Shown piece after piece: positions 32,603 to 44,277 of a DNA stretch of 64,000 nucleotides; position 1 is the first letter of the stretch; each line of letters starts with the position of its first letter. The position numbers and the translations under genes are program-made. The stretch is from Rhynchopus sp. YZ270_cl-10 (taxonomy: Eukaryota; Euglenozoa; Diplonemea; Diplonemida; Diplonemidae). The notes under the pieces are model-generated. The model ran no database searches, was not told the DNA's origin, and saw only the letters and a program-made list of their open reading frames with translations. Location: the NCBI GenBank assembly GCA_964035575.1, contig OZ037911.1, positions 558,001 through 622,000 on the forward strand. Direction: 5' to 3'.

Positions 32603-32683
32603 CGTTGATCGCTCAATCACCCTGTTGGAGGGGGGGTGATTGGCGACCGTATCGGAAAGAACCTATTTCTCCCTTAAGCTACG
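32603..32683 (+). repeat. H3 hairpin repeat
   Basis: GTTGATCGCTCAATCACCC, loop TGTTGGA, GGGGGGTGATTGGCGACCGT. Arms CAATCACCC/GGGTGATTG pair perfectly. Confidence 0.7.
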
Positions 32684-32695
32684 TTTTTTTTTTTA

Positions 32696-32748
32696 GTTGA
32701 TTGCTCAATTACCTTTGGAGAGGGGGTGATTGGCGACCGTAACCTGTG
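32696..32748 (+). repeat. H3 hairpin repeat
   Basis: GTTGATTGCTCAATTACC, then GAGGGGGTGATTGGCGACC; arms again complementary (with a G-U pair). Confidence 0.65.
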
Positions 32749-33126
32749 AATGTTTTGTAAGGTACTCCCACGCTACCTCAAAAAAAAACCACAAAAAACG
32801 ACATATTTCACATCTCAAAAAATGCAGTACAGCTAAGACAATAGGAATAGAGGAAAAAGAAGGGGGAAAAGAAAAGGGGAAAAAAAAGAGTTCGTAAGAT
32901 GAACTGTGTCTCGCTTGGTCACCTTAAACAGACACTACAGAACGAAAGAACCATAACGCATTGTGCCGCATGAGAAGCAACATCGGAAAGAAAGTATTTG
33001 GAAAGATGTTGACCGTATCCCACAGAGCACATAACACGTTGGCAAAGAGAGAAAAAACTTGAAGGATGAAACAGCCGTACTGTGAACACATCTTTCGAGG
33101 AAGAAAGGAAGAAACGTAAAAAACAG

Positions 33127-33192
33127 TGGAGACAGTGGAGATTGCACAACTGTGGCAACACAACCGAGGCAACTACACTACTCCAACAATGT
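33127..33192 (-). repeat. H2 hairpin repeat, inverted copy
   Basis: Plus strand CAGTGGAGATTGCACAACTG, then GGCAACACAACCGAGGCAAC and TACTCCAACAAT: the complement of the 55961-56020 copy. Confidence 0.65.
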
Positions 33193-33267
33193 TTCAAAAA
33201 AAAAATATAAAAAAAAATGCATGTGTGCCTCTTATCCACATGCAGACACCTCAAAGAAAACGAAGTT

Positions 33268-33335
33268 GACTTGCAATACAACAGCCCGCTTGTGAACAGT
33301 ATACCTCGGTCCATGCATCGGAGTGTACCCCAACC
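33268..33335 (+). repeat. H4 repeat, partial
   Basis: GACTTGCAATACAACAGCCC, CTTGTGAACAGTATACC, then GTACCCCAACCATGCA. Confidence 0.55.
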
Positions 33336-35091
33336 ATGCAAGACGGTGAAAACAAGGTATCAACCTCTAAGTTAAGGCTTAACTTAGACAAACTTAGCCG
33401 CAGTTGGGACTGGCTTCCTCTTTTGCCTTTCCCACATTGCAAGGCAGCCGAGTTGGCTTACTTCACACAAAGCTGTTGCTCCCTTGTGTTCCAATTATCC
33501 CCGTTTCGTTAACGAGCGGTAGCGGGAGTAGGGCATCTCAACGTAGACCGCAAAATAGAAGGTAAGCGGAGGGGCGTGGAGTTGGATATATTCCGTTGCT
33601 ACACAGTGATGTGTCCAAGTGTTCAAAAAAAGAAGAGAGTAAGGTGAGTAAGATGGCATAAGCCTCTCATGTTTGGTCACCTAAAAAAACCTTGAAATTT
33701 CAACTTTTTTTTTTTGTAGGTAGCAACGAAGAAAAATAAGAAGCAGGCATCTCCGACTTCGACTGACCCACGCAAAAAATAAAAAAAAAGGCCGCCGTTA
33801 GCTGCATCCTGCGGGAATGGCTAACCCTGGGAAACGAAGGTGGTCACACACTGTGGAGGTACACACCTGATCCCTGAGTCAACAACTACACCGAGGTGAC
33901 GGCCTATTACCCTGTCTAGTAGGCAAGGGGGAAGTACAGACACCACAGCCGGGACACCTCCCCGAGGCTCTTTACAATGATGAGAATAACCACCACACCA
34001 AGCGTGACTCTCACTCACGTCTCTGGCAGGCACACTTTCACACATTGATCTTCCCAGCAACTGGCAAATACTGTCTGAGTAAAAAAAAAAAAGAGGGGGA
34101 GAAGGGAAGGACACATCTGAAGTTTTATTGATTTTCAAAAGCGCAAGAAAGCAAAATACACGCTGGACACAATGAGTAAGAACCTCAGAGGGTTCCTATC
34201 GAACACGAATAGATGATGATGTACATTTAAATGGAAAAAGAAAGAACGACAACCAACTAATGAATCCAAAACCCCAATCAGGAAGACCAAAACATGCGAT
34301 GCTTAGAACAAAGCAAAACATCTGGATCATGCGGTTTATGTACTACCGACCGAACAGCAAATTCGGTGTAACACAAAGAAAGAAAAAAAAGAGGAAAAAA
34401 AAAAACATGAAAAATGCTGATAAACGACGTTCCGAAAGTACCCACAGCCCAGAGCAATGCAACACGCTGTGGTATAAGAAGAAGAAAAAGAAGAAGAAGA
34501 AGAAAAAAAACTATCAGCTGTATAGCGTATTTATTCTATTTGTCGTTCGTAGAGAATCTACCTATAAAGGTAGGTCCTCTGTACACAGCGTCACCCTGAA
34601 TGGTGTGGCCGACGACCCCAAAATAGCAGAAAATAGCACAAAATAGCACACCACTGAAGGTATCTTATTTACTTGTTACTAGCCCTGGTGGCTCGTGTTG
34701 TTCTGTGTGGGCCAGCCGGCCCACACAGAACAAACACGATTTTTGACCCGAATTTTGGTGATGTTGGGTGTTTGTCTTGGCTGAAGTTGCTACCGGTCCA
34801 AAATCAGGTGGGAAAAAAAGGCAATTAGGGCAGCATTTTATACGGTTTTGTACTTATCACAATTGGGATTGTAATCCAAAAAGGAAAAAAAGATGAGGGG
34901 TACTTTTCTTCGGAACAAAATTCGCAAAATTTGTGGATTTTGTTGCAGAATCGTACACCTCTCATCACCCTAGATAGGGGGAAAAAAACTTATTTCATTT
35001 AGGGCAGGCTCACTTTTGCCTGTGTTTATTGCTCGCGCGCGCGGAAAATTTTGAGAATTCCAAAAAAAAAAACATGGGAAAAAAAAACAAG

Positions 35092-35224
35092 TAATTGCTA
35101 TCGGAAAAAAAACGGGGTGTGCTGTGGAACTCCATCCTGTAGAAATAATCTACAACACGCCCAGCATTCTGCTCTTCTACTGCGGAGCTTTCCACAGCAC
35201 ACCCCGCTTTTTTCTTAGCAATTA
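35092..35224. mobile_element. Small MITE-like inverted-repeat element
   Basis: Ends TAATTGCTA and TAGCAATTA, with subterminal CGGGGTGTGCTGTGGAA and its complement TTCCACAGCACACCCCG. 133 bp, no open frame. Confidence 0.7.
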
Positions 35225-35340
35225 GTTGTTCTTGTTGTTATTGTTATTTTCAACCACCTTCCTTCAACCCTTGTAGGGATCAGTTGCCATTTTTTTCGCG
35301 AAAACATGAAATTATACATTTCAAGAGAACAAATTAAAAA

Positions 35341-35860
35341 GGGTCCTTATTTGCATTTTTGGGCTCCGCCCGTGCAGTGGTGGGGTCAATCTCGAAAATT
35401 GGACAATTTTTTGACCACTTAAATTTTGAGAAATATGAGCCCGGTTGCTTATACGTGGGGCCCATTTTCGGCTAAAATTTTCCTCAAAATCTGGTTTTGT
35501 AAAATTGACCCTTTACTCCCCCCCCACATCGATTTCAATACTATACCTTACTTCACCTACGGTTGCCCTTACAGGGGGGTGAAGGAAGGTAAGTTGAAAA
35601 GGGTCCTTATTTGCATTTTTGGGCTCCGCCCGTGCAGTGGTGGGGTCAATCTCGAAAATTGGACAATTTTTTGACCACTTAAATTTTGAGAAATATGAGC
35701 CCGGTTGCTTATACGTGGGGCCCATTTTCGGCTAAAATTTTCCTCAAAATCTGGTTTTGTAAAATTGACCCTTTACTCCCCCCCCACATCGATTTCAATA
35801 CTATACCTTACTTCACCTACGGTTGCCCTTACAGGGGGGTGAAGGAAGGTAAGTTGAAAA
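35341..35860. repeat. Exact tandem duplication, 2 x 260 bp
   Basis: Unit starts GGGTCCTTATTTGCATTTTT. The copies 35341-35600 and 35601-35860 appear identical. Diverged relatives of the unit are at about 27260-27375 and 37330-37440, so the unit is part of a dispersed family. Confidence 0.92.
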
Positions 35861-36160
35861 CATTGTAGTAATAAAAGGTGTGAGGGAGAGAGTAGTGGGG
35901 CTTGAGGTGATTTTGTGCACCAAGTTCCTACAAAAATATTGTGAAATGTTTCAAAAAATGATCGATGGGATTTATTTTTGTGAGGTTCCGGGAAACCCGC
36001 AAACAAATGGATTTTCCGAGTAGCAGCCAAATCGTCCACAAAATCGTCCAAAATAGTTATGCTTTTACGATATTTCCAGTATTGGTGCCCAGCTGGTTCT
36101 GGGAGGAATTCTGGGAAGAAGGGTGAGGCTTTCTTATTGCAAAACGAAGTTCTACGAAGA

Positions 36161-36648
36161 ACTGTACTGTACTGTACTGTACTGTACTGTACTGTACTGT
36201 ACTGTACTGTACTGTACTGTACTGTACTGTACTGTACTGTACTGTACTGTACTGTACTGTACTGTACTGTACTGTACTGTACTGTACTGTACTGTACTGT
36301 ACTGTACTGTACTGTACTGTACTGTACTGTACTGTACTGTACTGTACTGTACTGTACTGTACTGTACTGTACTGTACTGTACTGTACTGTACTGTACTGT
36401 ACTGTACTGTACTGTACTGTACTGTACTGTACTGTACTGTACTGTACTGTACTGTACTGTACTGTACTGTACTGTACTGTACTGTACTGTACTGTACTGT
36501 ACTGTACTGTACTGTACTGTACTGTACTGTACTGTACTGTACTGTACTGTACTGTACTGTACTGTACTGTACTGTACTGTACTGTACTGTACTGTACTGT
36601 ACTGTACTGTACTGTACTGTACTGTACTGTACTGTACTGTACTGTACT
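36161..36648. repeat. Pentanucleotide satellite (ACTGT)n
   Basis: 488 bp, about 98 apparently uninterrupted copies of ACTGT. Reads as open in several frames (Ser-Thr-Val-Gln-Tyr on the minus strand) only because 5 and 3 share no factor; not a gene. Confidence 0.98.
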
Positions 36649-36659
36649 CCCAATCCCCT

Positions 36660-36846
36660 GTGTATACTGTGTATACTGTGTATACTGTGTACACTGTGTA
36701 TACTGTGTATACTGTGTATACTGTGTATACTGTGTATACTGTGTATACTGTGTATACTGTGTATACTGTGTATACTGTGTATACTGTGTATACTGTGTAT
36801 ACTGTGTATACTGTGTATACTGTGTATACTGTGTATACTGTGTACT
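36660..36846. repeat. 9-mer satellite (TGTATACTG)n
   Basis: About 20 copies, one with a C variant, directly after the ACTGT array. Confidence 0.95.
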
Positions 36847-36970
36847 GTGCAGAAATTGACCAAAAACGAGAACTTGTCCATTTCGGCAAATTGACCCCAC
36901 CACTGGCCGGACGAATTCCGGAAATGCAAATGCCGGCGTTTAAAAGTTTCACCAATCATGCACACCGTGC

Positions 36971-37004
<34 letters not shown>

Positions 37005-38415
37005 TTCTTATTTTTTTTTTCCATGTTTTTTTTCCATGTTTTTTTCTTGCGCGCGCGCGCGGAAAATTTTTGGGCCCTCCGAGCACTAAACACAGACAAA
37101 AGTGAGCCTGCCCTTAGGGTAGCACAATTAAAAACCTTGTTTAGTGTCCCACCGCTCCCCAAAAATCTGTTCGCACGCACGCAAAAAAAAAATAACTAGT
37201 CAAAAAAAAATAATTTTTCCCTCACCTATTTTGCCCTCTTTTCAGGCTATTTCCTAACTCTGGGGCGTTTTGTTGCATTTCTGAGCCAATCCCGGCTTGC
37301 GGTGGGGTGAATACGGAAAAATGGACAAAATTTTAGTGACTTAAATTTTCGCAAAATATGAACCCATACTCGTAAACAAGGGTCATTTTCAGGAAAATTC
37401 GGAAAATTCCGACATTTGGAAGCAATTTTTTCCCCTGAAAAAACAGTGGGTTTTCAGCCCGAAAACATACCGCGATTGGGATTTCCGGAATCCGTCCGCA
37501 CTGTGGTGGGGTCACTTTGCCGAAATGGCCAAATTCTTGGTTTTGGTCAAAATCCATGTGGGTAAAGAGGGCCAAGGTAAATCCCACAACCAGATTTTCT
37601 CTCCCTGATCCTGACGTCTTGAAACATGAAAATGCGCGAAAACACCGGCATTTGCATTTTCGGAATCCGTCCGTTCTGTGGTGGGGTCAATTTGCCGAAA
37701 TGGACAAGTTCTTGGTTTTGGTCAAAACCCGTCAGTGTAAGGTAAAGGGGGCAAGTGTTTGCCTGTAGAAACTGGTAGGGAACAAGAAGCGCCGCAGGCG
37801 CACGGTACCCAACTTTTTTTATTCTTGTACCTTTTCTCCACTTTCTTTTGATTGCACGATCCGATTGCTCTCCACGGTGGGGTCACATGTGTGTCCAAAA
37901 ACACTCTAAGGTACTATTATTCTGAAATATGAGATTCAATGGTTTCTTAAGGAAATCTTCATAACGTGAGACCTCTGAAAATCCTCGAAAACGAACCCCG
38001 CCGGAGGCGGATTTTTTTTTATGCACGTGTGCGCAAAAAAGCTTATTTCTTGCTTATTTCGCACATTTGGAGCACGGGACCCCAACATTTTTTTCCCTGG
38101 TCACTTTTTCCCAGACAGAAGTGCCCTACCTACCTTCCCCCTTAGGGTCCTCCGAGACTTCGTCCGTCCTGACTTCAACCTACCAACCATAAAAATTATT
38201 TTTTTTGTAGTTGTGTCCCAATTATTTTTTTTTTTTGGATTTCCAAAAGTCTGTTCGCGCGCAGGACACTAAACAATGTTTTTAATTGTGCTACCCTTAC
38301 TTTCTTTTCTAAACGAAGAAGGCAAAGAAGGCAAAAAAAAAAAAACTTGAAAAAAGAAATCACCAACAAAAAGAAATAGTAACTCTGATAGGTAAAAGGA
38401 AAAAAGGTTTTTTTT

Positions 38416-38500
38416 CGTTGATTGCACAATTACCCTGTTTGAGGGGGTGATTGGCGACCGTATCTGGGAAACTATTTCTCCTTTAAGCTACGCTTGTAGG
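38416..38500 (+). repeat. H3 hairpin repeat
   Basis: GTTGATTGCACAATTACCC, loop TGTTTGA, GGGGGTGATTGGCGACCGT; ends CTACGCTTGTAGG. Confidence 0.7.
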
Positions 38501-40079
38501 TATAAGAAAAAATGAAAGGTGCAAGATGAATATGCATCACATCAGAAAGAGTGAAATGAGATGCACAATTTGTTTCAACATTATATTATGCAATCAACAA
38601 ATTGAGAGCATAGGTAGGGATCAACAGAAATGTTCCCAACTTTCTTGAAAAAAACTTTCTTAAAATGAGATGCATAATTTCGAAAGATAAATGGGCCGCT
38701 CGAGACAGATTCATCAGTGAGAAACGAAGACCTGCTTTTTATAGGAACGTTGCGTCGTGCAATAGGCTTCACATGCAACCCAAACGAAAAAAGGCCTAGC
38801 AGTGCTGTGTATGTCAACGGGGGACTTTAACGCCATTAAACACAACAAACCAACGTTCCTCTTTGCTTTTCTTCACAAGCACCAGGGAATGTCCTGTGGA
38901 AAATAAACAAAGAAAAAAAGGAGTCCAAATGCGACACCATTTGAAGAAAAAGAAGAAAAAAAATGTGGTTTAAGTTGATAAGAAAAGAATGCGTCAAAAA
39001 GATTTCGCTTTTTGAGAGAGAAAAAAAAATTCGTGGAGATACCCCTTCCCCCGATATGGCTGCACTACGTTTTTTAATATCTTTTTGCATTTTTTGATTA
39101 TTTTCCCCCCTTTTTTCTTTGTGGAGGGGGGGTTTTGCAATAAAAATAGGAACATAATAAAGTAAAATTCCTGGTGTGATCACCCAAACGAATTCTCCGT
39201 GGTTCCCCCGAAGGTGCTCCGCAAATCTTAATATGGCCCGAAACAGTTCTCCGTGGTTCCCCCGTGGGTTGTCCGTACCCCCCCTGAATCACACCAATTC
39301 CTTCTGCTTCTTATGAAAAGCAGAAGAGAAACTTAATGAAAGCCATCCTTTTTACGAGATCAAAAAAATTGGGATGGCGAGGGGGGAGTAGTGAACCACA
39401 AACATTCATAAAAACAAAACAAAATGATTTTTCCGAACGCACGTTTCATAGAGGGGGAAAAAATCAAGCTCTCTCATGAAGTAGAACCTACCTAAAAATT
39501 GGAGTCATCATCAAGGGGAATTTCTTAAGGAACTGCAGTGCAAAAAAAATTGCCCCAAAATATTGCACTGCATCAATACCAAAGCATAATTTTGCGCGCT
39601 TTGACCTCAACTACACAGAGGTTTATCTATCACAATTGAATTACAATTGTCGATCGTCCAAAGTGTGCATTTCACGAACGTTTACAAATTAGGTTTTTGC
39701 TTTTCAAAAAAAAGGGTGAAAAAAAGTACCGTTTTTCCTGCGTCGCCAAGTCACTGAGGACACCCTAGTTTGCATTGCAACAGAAGGCGTCACCTCAGCT
39801 CCAAGCTGCGCGACCCATGCGGAAGTCTCTTGCGAGCAACCCTCCTGAACGTTCCCGCCCCCCGACCGAACTACACCTTAAGTGCTACCAAGATGCAGAC
39901 ACTGAAAACACACACAAAATTATTTCATATACTATCTATTCTACTGAATAGGAGGTATAGTAGGGGTGCACGAAATGCCACAAAAAAGGATGGATATTAT
40001 TTTGGTAAGATCAAGTTTGATATGATTAGAATCCTCTCGTACGATGAAAGAGCACAAAACACTAACCCCCCCCTTTTGT

Positions 40080-40910
40080 TCAAACCTCCTCACAAGAACA
40101 GCAGACACACTTCGTGGGCGAAAGCGGGGCCCCCGATTGGCACGTCGCTTTTACCTCTCCGATGTCGGTTTTGGGATGGCATTTCCATTTTCGGAGTTTT
40201 CGTCCAGTATGCGCATCCCAGAGGGTCACTACTTCACCTGAACGCGCAAGAAGCCGCGAACCGCACTTTGTGATAGCGATATCACCTATCACCCCTCTAC
40301 AAGGCAACTGCGCTATGTGGCTGGCAATGAAGACGTCTTTCAACCCCCAGAGGGTCACTTCATTGCACGACGCTGTTGCAAGAGTTTCACCGCAATGCGA
40401 CGCCGCCAGCCGCATCACAGCAGTCTCTGCGGCCACAAACGTACAACACAACTCTGCAGTCTCTATCACATAGACGTGAACCCTTCCTTTACATGTCCCT
40501 GCAAAGAGAAACGCACCGCAAGCAGAGAAGGCAAGAGAGCAGAGGGTTGGGTCGGAGAAGATACAGACCACCTCCCCACTGTCTATCCCCCATACGGTGA
40601 CCGTCCCGGTAGTATCCGCAGAGGCGCAGGTGTTTCCGCAGTGGGTTAGGGTAACAGCAATGAGGTCGGTGGTGTGCACGTTGTGCACCTTTTGGAAGGT
40701 GGGGGTGGTGGTGGTGGTGGTGGTTGCCGTGCTGTGTGTGTCACGTACCACTACCACGGTGCTGCTGCGAAATGCGGCCACCTCCACCCTCCGCCCCCCA
40801 CCCGTGCTCGAACTCCGGAGGCCTCCCTTCGCAGCAACACCCACCCCAACCCCCTCTGCATCTGAGAAGGACATTGCCTTCTGCAGAAGCGTTGTTGGGG
40901 AGATTGGCAT
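40080..40910 (-). CDS. WD40-repeat protein
   Basis: 276 residues: a low-complexity Gly/Ser/Thr-rich N-terminus (about 65 residues), then about four WD-type blades: GNTCASADTTGTVTVWGID, GAFLFAGTCKGRVHVYVIET, GETLATASCNEVTLWGLKD and GSRLLARSGEVVTLWDAHTG. WD40 propellers are protein-interaction platforms; the partner is unknown. Four blades are too few for a closed propeller, so further exons are likely: a GTAAAAG near 40140 is a weak donor candidate, and the residues after it (CQSGAPLSPTKCVCC) do not look propeller-like. The C-terminus should be regarded as open. The upstream coding strand is C/T-rich, with CACACAATG at the start; an internal Met (MSFSDAEG, 40874) is an alternative start. Confidence 0.75.
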   Translation of the reverse strand: MPISPTTLLQKAMSFSDAEGVGVGVAAKGGLRSSSTGGGRRVEVAAFRSSTVVVVRDTHSTATTTTTTTPTFQKVHNVHTTDLIAVTLTHCGNTCASADTTGTVTVWGIDSGEVVCIFSDPTLCSLAFSACGAFLFAGTCKGRVHVYVIETAELCCTFVAAETAVMRLAASHCGETLATASCNEVTLWGLKDVFIASHIAQLPCRGVIGDIAITKCGSRLLARSGEVVTLWDAHTGRKLRKWKCHPKTDIGEVKATCQSGAPLSPTKCVCCSCEEV

Positions 40911-41107
40911 TGTGTGCTGCCTGGAGGGGGGGAGGGGGAGGATAGAGGGGGAAGGGAAGAGGAAAGGGAAGAGAGGAGATAGGGAGGAGGTTGGAAAATA
41001 GAAACGTTACACTCATCATGCGATAAAAACCCATGGGAGGTTGTGGTGAAACGCACAACAAACCCCCTTTAGGATCGCTTTGATCTCTCAGCTAAAAAAA
41101 GAGAGAG

Positions 41108-41155
41108 AGAGGTTGAAAGTGCAAACGCCTCAGCGTACACCGGCGGATGCAGGGA
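41108..41155 (+). repeat. H5 dispersed repeat
   Basis: GAGGTTGAAAGTGCAAACGC, then CAGCGTACACCGGCGGATGC. Confidence 0.6.
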
Positions 41156-43275
41156 TTGAAAAGAAAAAAGTTCACCGATAGGGGAAGGTTTTGGGGCAGG
41201 AGAGAGAATGGATTGGCAGCGTCGGTCTGTGGTTCCCAGAAAACACACATAATATCTCGGGGTGATATGTAGGGTGTCGTGTTTGAAAGATGGTGGCAGA
41301 GGTGAACGGTGCTGTGCAATGAAACGCCATGCGTCAAATGGCTGCAGAGAGGTTGCGTTGTGCCTTGCCCAATCCCAATCCCAGCCCAACCCCAACCCAC
41401 GATAATGCGGCAAGGGATATTCCTCCAAGAGGGGCTTCAGAGGGTTTCTGAGAGAGAAAAGTGTTCAATACCCCAACCATAGCCAGCCAAGGCCCAGTAT
41501 GCTGTGAGAACTGTTGTCATAGCAAAAAGCCCCCCATTCCCCAATGTGCTCGGCAGACAAAACAGGTTGCAACAAAAAGGTTTGGTGTTCCTGAGGTGTG
41601 CTGGGTAAAAAATGCGTGAACACACATTCTGCGCAAGAATTACCCCCGATTAGGTTTGTCAAACACACACATCTCATCCCCAGAAGGTGTGGCAGTCCTT
41701 TAGCTGGCCTGACACTGGGAGGAGCTGTGTGTGTCTGCAGAACCGCACATTCCCCACGCGGCACGAAAGCTCGGACAACAGAATCAGTGCACCTCCTCCT
41801 CTCCATTGCCTTCCCCTCCCCCTCCCCCGCCCCGTCTGCATCTACTGCGCACCGGCTCGCCACACTGCTGTGGCCCCACCCCCCGCTGCATGGCAGAGCA
41901 ACAGGCAACACATCCACATCCGCATCCACGCCCAATGCACATCAGAGCTTACGTCTTCCCTTGCCCACATCATCCCCTCCCCCCCTCTACTCTTGCGAGG
42001 AACCCTACTCACATTTGCTGGACACAGTTCTTCTCTCATTTGTGGCCGCTGCTGAGAATGGGGCAACAACGCAGGCAGCCAGGCGCAGGTCCCCACGGAG
42101 CGATTTGCACACTGTACACTGACAAAAAGAAACTGTACACAGTGAGCACTGAACACAGTCTGTCAGCCAAAAAAAAAACCCCCCCCTCCCGCACACAGCA
42201 CGGCATTGTCATATGAAACAATCCCTTCACCATCACCCCTCCTGCTTCTCTTCTCCTCCTCCTCCTCCTCCCCCACAAACAGCATCGACTCCCACACCTC
42301 CCGGAAGCACATCCACGCTGACACGATCACAAAAAAAAAACGCGATCGCTTCTCACAAGCATGATGTGTTCCTTCGAAGGCATTTACCCTCACCACCATA
42401 CCAAACAGTGTTGCTGAGAATAGGGGGATTGAAGACAGCTTCCTTCCCACAACATCTCCACGTGGATGGCACAATGTTCCAACCAGCTTCAAAACGCTTT
42501 CAAACAGCCCCAACGTTTGCCCACACACCACCCCTTTTTTTTGTGCCACAGTACCATCTGACCCCTTGCTGAGTTCCTTTTTGTGTGCATCGTATTGTGC
42601 TGTGATGATACTACCTCCACTCGCACCTCATTGCACCTCTCTCCGAAAAAGCGCACAACCCAACCCCCCATAGGTACATCCCCATCAGCTCTTCACGAGG
42701 AGTATGCAGGACACTGCGCTCCAAGCGCATTGGCGGTGGAATAACAGAAACAAAACAACAAAGACATGATCAGTAGCACTGAACAGTCTACAGTGTGTCG
42801 TATCGTGTACTTCCTTCCGTAGACCCTCCAATCCCCTAACCCAACCCACACTCTGAACACCAGGATATTCCTTCAAAAGGGATGTCCACGTCAAGAGGAA
42901 AAAAAAAAACGTCTCAATAACAAAGGCCCCCCTCATCTGCATCCAATTCACTCTGCGGACAAAAAAATACAGCAACAAAGGTTGCTTCCTTGAAGAGATC
43001 TTTTGCTACAAAGCAACGCGTAGTCCCATCAGGTCTCTAGGCAGGAGGCTTCATTGGACGTCGTAACTCTGGAGAACCTCCTCCTCCCAAATACCCACAT
43101 CGTGTCCCATCATGCACACCACCCAACAGCAGCCATGTCTCGTTTGAGAAGGGGGGAAAAATGCAAACCGAACACAAAGACCACCGATCAGTCTCACTGA
43201 ACAGCGTCGGTAGTGTTAAGTCAGTGCATCGTATCCACTTAAAAAACCCCCCATCCCAATCCAACGAGACAAAAT

Positions 43276-43291
43276 TCTGCTAGTAGGGTAA

Positions 43292-43335
<44 letters not shown>

Positions 43336-43383
43336 GTTAGTGGGTGAACAATCCAACCCTTAGACAATTCTGCTTGTCTAGGC

Positions 43384-43415
<32 letters not shown>

Positions 43416-43440
43416 AACGTCAGGCTATGGCAAGCAAAAC
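43276..43440 (-). rRNA. LSU rRNA fragment (3' part of domain V and neighbouring helices)
   Basis: Plus strand reads CCTGTCTCACGACGGTCTAA, ACCCAGCTCACGTTCCCT, GTGGGTGAACAATCCAAC and AGAGCCGACATCGAAGGATC, then AAAAAGCAACGTC: the complement of a near-invariant LSU stretch in the correct order. Well conserved, so recent or constrained. Not flanked by other rRNA. Confidence 0.88.
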
Positions 43441-44277
43441 GTTGTCCCCAAAAAAAAAAAACCCCCCCCAAACCCCACGAAAAAAGCAGCATCGTCACAC
43501 AACAACACAACCTTCTGAAGAAGGCAACGACCTTGCAAGACAGATCACATCACCTCCCTACACAGTGCAGCAGAGATGAGATACTTCGCAACGTCTCCCA
43601 CCACACGACGACAAAGGGCCATATTCTGCGCAAGAATTACCCTCCCTTATGCATAACATCGAATCCTGAAGAACAGCGTAAAACCGATGAGAAACTTCGA
43701 AAGGTTGGGAAAGGGGAGAGGAGGGGTAAGCTTTTATTTTGTTTTCATCACTCCGATATTTTCCCACTTTTTTTTTTTTCTCTTTGTGCACATCAAATTC
43801 GCCTTTTTTCTTTGAAACCAAAGTTTACCTTTTTCATAAGGCTATTAGCTAACAGCCTGTTTATAACTCAAAAAGAGAGAAAGAAAAATAGAAAACCAGT
43901 CAGATGCATGCACCACTTCGTGCACACATCTTTAAAAAAAAATGATTTTCTTTTATCACATCAGCCGCCAGGTTAAAGATGATTCTCACAAACTGAGTTA
44001 TCTCTAAAAGGGCATCTTCTGCTGTATTTCTGAGTTCCTCTCTTTTCTCAAAGGGATTCTTCAAAATCAAAGAAGAAAGCCATCAAGCTTTCTCCTTTAC
44101 CCTAGATTCTTTTTTCCCCTCTTTCTCCTTCACCTCTTTTGCAAACTAAAAAAAAAAAAAAAGGAACTAGATACGCCCCAACACGCATCCCAATATCTTC
44201 AACCTATCCTTTCATCTGAGACTTCACAAAAATAGTTTTTTGTGTCATTTTTTTTGTACATTTATTCCTCTTTCGCT

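Larger units (their letters stand above)
32545..35091. other. Repeat-bearing spacer
   Basis: Two H3 copies (32603, 32696), an inverted H2 copy (33127), an H4 copy (33268) with a diverged H4 tail at about 33500-33550, an H1 copy (33640), and a 14-bp-arm hairpin around GTGTGGGCC at 34698-34735. The stretch 33790-34060 is GC-richer, with no gene or RNA family I can name. Confidence 0.5.
35861..40079. other. Satellite and repeat-rich spacer
   Basis: Holds the ACTGT satellite and a 9-mer satellite, a CA/GT run (36974-37001), inverted and direct copies of a segment around GTGGTGGGGTCAATTTGCC (36870-36950, 37480-37560, 37650-37740), GCGCGC hairpins, an H3 copy (38416) and AT-rich DNA. No gene seen. 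Confidence 0.55.
40911..44277. other. Spacer between WD40 and ATP12 genes
   Basis: Contains a reversed R7 part (41002-41062), an H5 copy (41108-41155), an LSU rRNA fragment (43276-43440) and a long C/T/A-rich stretch (41430-43250). Open frames there (e.g. 41465-41935 minus) show no domain. A motif ATTCTGCGCAAGAATTACCC recurs at 41625 and 43625 and, reversed, near 12280. Confidence 0.45.

Noticed and set aside
36161-36846. CRISPR-like or protein-repeat array
   Set aside because: Units are 5 and 9 bp without spacers; simple satellites in a eukaryote.
35773-37199. Several 250-376-codon frames over 36.1-36.9 kb encoding Ser-Thr-Val-Gln-Tyr or Tyr-Cys-Thr-Val-Leu repeats
   Set aside because: They arise because a 5-mer satellite lacks stop codons in several frames on both strands. 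No start context, no coding bias.
41465-42549. Minus-strand frames in the C/T-rich stretch (156 and 128 codons)
   Set aside because: Composition-driven; no domain, no consistent frame, no plausible splice chain to the WD40 gene.
43344-43976. 210-codon plus-strand frame
   Set aside because: Its first part is antisense LSU rRNA sequence and the rest is low-complexity.
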